Assembly (NCBI GenBank): GCA_964620345.1
Contig: CAZUHK010000131.1
Location: forward strand, 1 to 9,520
Source of the DNA: CAZUHK01 sp964620345
Lineage (GTDB): Bacteria; Planctomycetota; Phycisphaerae; Phycisphaerales; Zrk34
Length of the DNA stretch: 9,520 nucleotides
Direction: 5' to 3'
Part shown: piece by piece, positions 7,103 to 9,520 of the stretch
Position numbering within the stretch: position 1 is the stretch's first letter
Layout: every line of letters begins with the position of its first letter
The notes under the pieces: generated by a model
Databases searched by the model: none
What the model was told of the DNA's origin: nothing
What the model saw: the letters and a program-made list of their open reading frames with translations, nothing else
Made by a program: the position numbers and the translations under genes

Positions 7103-7957
7103 TCAATACTCGTCTGATTCAGCCCACGTGGGGAACTTTCGCTTGGGCCCCAGCGCGCCCGCCGCCTTGCCACGACGCACCTGAACAATCGCCCCGGCCA
7201 GCTTCAGGTCGTCCGGCCGCGTGACCTTCAGGTTCAATGCATCGCCCTCGACCACGACAACCTCCTCGCCCAACGCCTCGACCAGCCCCGCGTCGTCGGT
7301 GATCGCCTCGGTCGCGATGGCACCGGATTCGATCGCCGCGTACGCCCGCTGCAACAGCGCCCGCTCGAACACCTGCGGCGTCTGCACCGCCCACAACCCG
7401 TCGCGCGATACCGTCTCGACCACCCGCCACGCTTCGGTCACCGGCTTGCCCGCCGAGCCGAGGATCGCGTCCAGCGGATCGGCCTGCTCGTCGCGCTGCA
7501 CCGGCTGGGCCTCGACACGCTTGAGCGTCTGGCTCACCGCCATCGCCGGGATCACCGCATCGTGCGTCGCCGCGGCGGCGAACACCCGATCGATCATCGC
7601 CCCATCGGCCAGCGGCCGCGCCGCGTCGTGCACCGCCACGTGCGTCGCATCCTCAGCCACCACCGCCAGCGCATTACGCACCGTCTCCCAGCGCTCCACC
7701 GTCCCCCCGGCCACGATCGTCGCGCCAAGAAACCCCAGCTTATCCCCCCACTTGAACTTGAACGCATCCAACTCCCCCGGCGGCGCGGCGACAATGATCT
7801 GCACGACCTCCGGCCGGCCGCTGAACAACTCCACCGCCCGCACCAGCACCGCCCGACCGGCCAGGTCCGCCTCGAGCTTGCTCGACCTGCCCTCGCCGAA
7901 CCGCCTGCTCCGACCGGCCGCGGGAAGTATCACGCTGATCCGCATCGCTTCGCTCAT
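7103..7957 (-). CDS. ispD: 2-C-methyl-D-erythritol 4-phosphate cytidylyltransferase
   Basis: Transfers CMP from CTP to MEP, the third step of the MEP isoprenoid route, in the cytoplasm. It has 284 residues from the ATG at 7957. That start is preferred over an in-frame ATG 20 codons upstream because a TAGTCT hexamer lies 7 nt before it and the extra residues look non-coding. Visible motifs: CTP-binding LPAAGRSRRFGEG (11-23) with K27; VHDAARPL (109-116); LWAVQTPQVF (188-197); ITDDAGLVE (219-227); LNLKVTRPDDL (241-251) with K244. It is longer than the usual 230 or so residues: an insertion of roughly 30 residues lies between QTLKRVE and the LWAVQTPQ motif, and a basic C-terminal tail follows about 260. 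It heads the run leading into the acyltransferase and hydrolases. Confidence 0.97.
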   Translation of the reverse strand: MSEAMRISVILPAAGRSRRFGEGRSSKLEADLAGRAVLVRAVELFSGRPEVVQIIVAAPPGELDAFKFKWGDKLGFLGATIVAGGTVERWETVRNALAVVAEDATHVAVHDAARPLADGAMIDRVFAAAATHDAVIPAMAVSQTLKRVEAQPVQRDEQADPLDAILGSAGKPVTEAWRVVETVSRDGLWAVQTPQVFERALLQRAYAAIESGAIATEAITDDAGLVEALGEEVVVVEGDALNLKVTRPDDLKLAGAIVQVRRGKAAGALGPKRKFPTWAESDEY

Positions 7958-7964
7958 ACCCGAC

Positions 7965-7970
7965 AGACTA
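7965..7970 (-). promoter_or_regulatory. -10-like element of a leaderless ispD promoter
   Basis: TAGTCT ends 7 nt before the chosen ispD ATG, with no Shine-Dalgarno between. At 17 bp further upstream GTGAGC matches the -35 consensus at only three positions. Same arrangement as at pheT and at the gene starting at 1683. Confidence 0.5.
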
Positions 7971-8020
7971 GCAAAGCCCGCCGCCGCGCTCACCCCGCCC
8001 CGCCGCCCGAATCGCACCGC

Positions 8021-8083
8021 GTACGTTTGACCTGCGGATGCAACTGAGTGCCGAACAGGATTGAGAATGTCCCCTTACGGGGT
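8021..8083 (-). repeat. Possible REP/RAYT-type intergenic repeat remnant
   Basis: The minus strand between the PEP-CTERM remnant and ispD contains GGGGACATTCTCAATCC followed by a non-coding AT-richer block. It begins in a small CCCC-GTAA-GGGG hairpin that includes the remnant's stop codon. The GGGGACA-type end resembles dispersed repeats linked to REP-associated tyrosine transposases in other bacteria, recalled from general knowledge. Only one copy is present in this window, so repeat status is not shown here. Confidence 0.25.
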
Positions 8084-8345
8084 GCAGCGCCGCCGGCGGC
8101 CGAGAAGCATCCCCAGCCCTCCGATCCCCAACAGCCCCGCCCCGCCCCGCCGGGCTCGGGAATGGCCGCCTGGTCGAGGCGGACCAGCCCGTCCATGAAC
8201 AGGCCGACGCCATCGACCGCCTCGTAGTAGGGCTTGGCCTGCTGACCCCGGAACAGCCCCTCGTACCAGAGACTGGCGATCCCTTCGTTGGCGATGGTGC
8301 GGGCATGGTCGAGATACGCCGCGTCGCCGGTGGCCGCCCCGCCGA
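8075..8345 (-). pseudogene. 3' remnant of a PEP-CTERM protein, frameshifted at the sorting motif
   Basis: The minus strand encodes TGDAAYLDHARTIANEG, LWYEGLFRGQQAKPYYEA and VDGVGLFMDGLVRLDQAA, which look like the final helices of an (alpha/alpha)-toroid carbohydrate-active enzyme (tentative). Then comes I-P-E-P-G-G (PEP at 8160-8152). The expected transmembrane tail GLLGIGGLGMLLGRRRR, ending at TAA 8075, follows in a different frame. The two frames meet in (GCCCC)3 at 8134-8148. Removing one 5-bp unit restores IPEPGGAGLLGIGG exactly. Nothing homologous-looking lies upstream of about 8345, and only about 240 bp separate it from a terminator, so the 5' part of the gene is missing here. Either a decayed gene fragment, or a rearranged contingency-type locus. 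Confidence 0.7.
8134..8148. repeat. (GCCCC)3 pentanucleotide microsatellite
   Basis: Three perfect tandem copies of GCCCC sit immediately after the codons for the PEP motif. Copy number sets the frame of the transmembrane tail: two copies are in frame, three are not. Confidence 0.85.
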
Positions 8346-8584
8346 CGCCGGCCGGCCGGACACGCCCCCATCGATCGGCCCGGCCCCACGCCAACCCGCC
8401 CCGCCCCCCCCAAAAACCCCACGCACAGCCCAAAACCCCCGATTCTCCAGAAAATCGGTTCCAGCCACCTTTTCTTCTCCCACCTTTTCTTCTCCCTTTT
8501 CTTCTCGCTCCACGCTTCCCGCAGCCCGACGAGCGCTGCCTCACGGTCGCGGCGCGCGAAAGCGAGCGGGTCGGGGTCAAACGA
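8346..8584. other. Low-complexity, homopolymer-rich stretch without a convincing gene
   Basis: This stretch lies between the PEP-CTERM terminator and the remnant. It holds C8 and A5 runs around 8404-8416, further C4-5/A4 runs to 8440, a short inverted repeat CCGATT-N8-AATCGG at 8439-8458, and the pyrimidine repeat at 8465-8506. The minus-strand end near 8577-8490 reads FDPDPLAFARRDREAALVG, which has coding-like third positions, but no start or domain. I see no gene that can be supported. Confidence 0.6.
8465..8506. repeat. Imperfect 15-bp tandem repeat
   Basis: CCACCTTTTCTTCTC occurs twice in direct tandem (8465-8479, 8480-8494), followed by a 12-bp third copy lacking three bases of the unit (8495-8506). 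Strong pyrimidine/purine strand bias. Confidence 0.9.
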
Positions 8585-8616
8585 CAGGCGGCCGACCCTT
8601 GGGGGTCGGCCGCCTG
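8585..8616 (-). terminator. GC-rich hairpin terminator of the PEP-CTERM gene
   Basis: A perfect 14-bp inverted repeat (CAGGCGGCCGACCC and its complement) with a 4-nt loop lies 33 nt past the PEP-CTERM stop. On the minus strand it is followed by GTCGTTTGACC, a poor T-tract, so termination is likely but the element is not a classical U-rich one. Confidence 0.75.
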
Positions 8617-8649
8617 GTCGATGTTGCGGTTGGGGGCGAATGCCTCGGC

Positions 8650-9291
8650 TCACGCGCCGCGGCGCTTGCGGCCGGAGAGCATCACGATCCCGCCGAGGCC
8701 GAGCAACGCCACCGTCGCCGGCTCGGGGATGATGGCGGCGTCAAGTTGTTCGTCGCTCAGATCGCTGTCGGTCGACAAGACAAATCCGTCGATGTCGAAC
8801 CCATCTTCGCGACCGCCAAGCTTGAACGTGAGTGGATTACCGAGATCGCCCGCCTCCACGGTGTAGGGGCCACCGTTGGCGTCCTGGCTCACGTTAAGCC
8901 AAACCCAGTCGCCGCTCCTATTCAAATTGTTGTTGCTAATCCAACCGGGGTTGGCGCCGAAGTCATCCGGCGCGAAAAAGCTGTCGTCGAAATTATCGCC
9001 AAGAACACGGAATCGGAGATAGAAGTCGTAATCGCCGGCCTCCGAAAACGTGATGTTATACGTCACCGTGGCATCGGGCGAACTGCCAGTGGTGTTGCCG
9101 GCCGTGGTGATAAACTGGCCGCCGGAAGCATCGTTGTCGTTCTGGATATCAAAGCCGGGGCTGTTTTCCGAATCGAAATCCTCCGCCTCGATGCCGATCG
9201 TGGCGGCCGAGGCGACCTGCCCCGCGGCAAAAAGGGCCATGATGGCGGCGACGGCGGTCAGAAGCGGGCGGTGTGTGCGTGTGCTGGGCAT
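8650..9291 (-). CDS. Secreted PEP-CTERM protein with a CBM6/35-like carbohydrate-binding module
   Basis: 213 residues from the ATG at 9291, with GGAG 8 nt upstream. A second in-frame ATG at 9348 also has GGAG 8 nt upstream and would add 19 residues. The signal peptide covers about 1-29 (LLTAVAAIMALFAAGQVASA). The mature part (about 30-186) resembles a CBM6/CBM35-type beta sandwich: IEAEDFD near its start, AGDYDFYLRFRV (85-96), GDWVWLNV (127-134), and GREDGFDIDGFVL (160-172) near its end. The C-terminus is a complete PEP-CTERM signal: IPEP (188-191), a hydrophobic span (ATVALLGLGGIVML) and RKRR. Such tails direct export and exosortase-type processing at the envelope; no exosortase gene is in this window. 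Asp/Asn-rich and AT-richer than its neighbours. Likely a surface or matrix carbohydrate-binding protein; ligand unknown. Confidence 0.9.
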   Translation of the reverse strand: MPSTRTHRPLLTAVAAIMALFAAGQVASAATIGIEAEDFDSENSPGFDIQNDNDASGGQFITTAGNTTGSSPDATVTYNITFSEAGDYDFYLRFRVLGDNFDDSFFAPDDFGANPGWISNNNLNRSGDWVWLNVSQDANGGPYTVEAGDLGNPLTFKLGGREDGFDIDGFVLSTDSDLSDEQLDAAIIPEPATVALLGLGGIVMLSGRKRRGA

Positions 9292-9299
9292 GGTTTTTT

Positions 9300-9303
9300 C
9301 TCC
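9300..9303 (-). promoter_or_regulatory. Shine-Dalgarno site for the 9291 start
   Basis: GGAG followed by AAAAAACC and then the ATG at 9291. This start gives a signal peptide of normal length. Confidence 0.65.
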
Positions 9304-9356
9304 ATCCTGAAGGTTCGAGTTGCAAAGCGTCGTCTTGAGAGGTCTCATCGTGATTT

Positions 9357-9360
9357 CTCC
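9357..9360 (-). promoter_or_regulatory. Shine-Dalgarno site for the alternative 9348 start
   Basis: GGAG followed by AAATCACG and then an in-frame ATG at 9348. It has the same site and the same 8-nt spacing as the downstream start, so a longer N-terminus or two isoforms cannot be excluded. Confidence 0.5.
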
Positions 9361-9445
9361 GTGGTGAGGGGGAAGTTCGCTGTTCACACCAATAAGCATA
9401 CACGGTGAAATGGCCGACGCCATAGACAGAACACCGGAAATGATA

Positions 9446-9468
9446 GACGAAACGACGGATGTTTCGTC
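9446..9468. promoter_or_regulatory. Inverted repeat upstream of the PEP-CTERM gene, possible operator
   Basis: GACGAAAC at 9446-9453 and GTTTCGTC at 9461-9468 form a perfect 8-bp inverted repeat around GACGGAT. On the minus strand it directly abuts TATCAT (9445-9440), a one-mismatch -10, so it would sit over the spacer of a promoter reading toward the PEP-CTERM gene. No good -35 is seen. Alternatively it is a weak terminator of a gene outside the window. Confidence 0.4.
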
Positions 9469-9520
9469 GTGGGCTACGGCTTCGCCTGCCGGTCGGCCGA
9501 TGGCGAGCGGCCCCAGAAGC

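Noticed and set aside
7051..7188. Longer acyltransferase start overlapping ispD
   Set aside because: The extra residues are the ispD 3' end read in another frame; the ATG at 7050 follows the ispD stop cleanly.
8439..8458. CCGATT-N8-AATCGG hairpin as a terminator
   Set aside because: Only a 6-bp stem with an 8-nt loop, no T-run directly after it on either strand, and no intact gene ending there.
8465..8506. 15-bp repeat as a CRISPR array
   Set aside because: Units are directly adjacent with no spacers and are low-complexity.
8305..9408. Long plus-strand frame across the PEP-CTERM gene
   Set aside because: Antisense shadow running through the signal peptide, terminator and low-complexity region with no start signal or domain.

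Overview
This GC-rich window most likely comes from a planctomycete, probably of the Phycisphaerae type. The evidence is a PEP-CTERM sorting tail (and the remnant of a second one), tandem secreted alpha/beta hydrolases of the 'predicted peptidase' kind, a MEP-pathway ispD, and several genes that look leaderless. The assignment is an inference, because no rRNA is present.

Layout. (1) 1-1599, minus: the N-terminal 533 residues of PheT (phenylalanine-tRNA ligase beta), which runs off the left edge. It has no EMAP-II-like tRNA-binding domain and no pheS directly upstream. (2) 1683-2404, plus, divergent from pheT: a four-helix membrane protein whose stop codon overlaps the start of a small predicted lipoprotein. 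The lipoprotein ends antisense inside the convergent hydrolase gene. (3) 7957 down to 2308, minus: a compact run ispD > acyltransferase-3 membrane protein > three secreted alpha/beta hydrolases. The acyltransferase/hydrolase C and hydrolase C/hydrolase B junctions overlap by 23 and 8 nt. The upper two hydrolases are paralogues sharing a C-terminal beta-rich domain that the third lacks. (4) 8075-8584: the 3' remnant of another PEP-CTERM protein with a (GCCCC)3 frameshift exactly at the sorting motif, then low-complexity and homopolymer-rich DNA. (5) 9291-8650, minus: an intact secreted PEP-CTERM protein with a CBM6/35-like module, followed by a strong GC-rich hairpin terminator. (6) 9292-9520: its leader and upstream region with an inverted repeat.

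How it fits together (inference): the acyltransferase may acylate a surface glycan or lipid-linked sugar, and the secreted serine hydrolases may cleave acyl or other ester groups. The PEP-CTERM protein could bind carbohydrate at the surface. ispD heads the run and serves isoprenoid precursor synthesis; its link to the surface genes may be only co-transcription. Three starts (pheT, the divergent membrane gene, ispD) lack a Shine-Dalgarno sequence and carry a TAnnCT -10-like hexamer 6-7 nt before the ATG, the layout of leaderless transcripts. Hydrolase A and the PEP-CTERM gene instead have clear GGAG sites.
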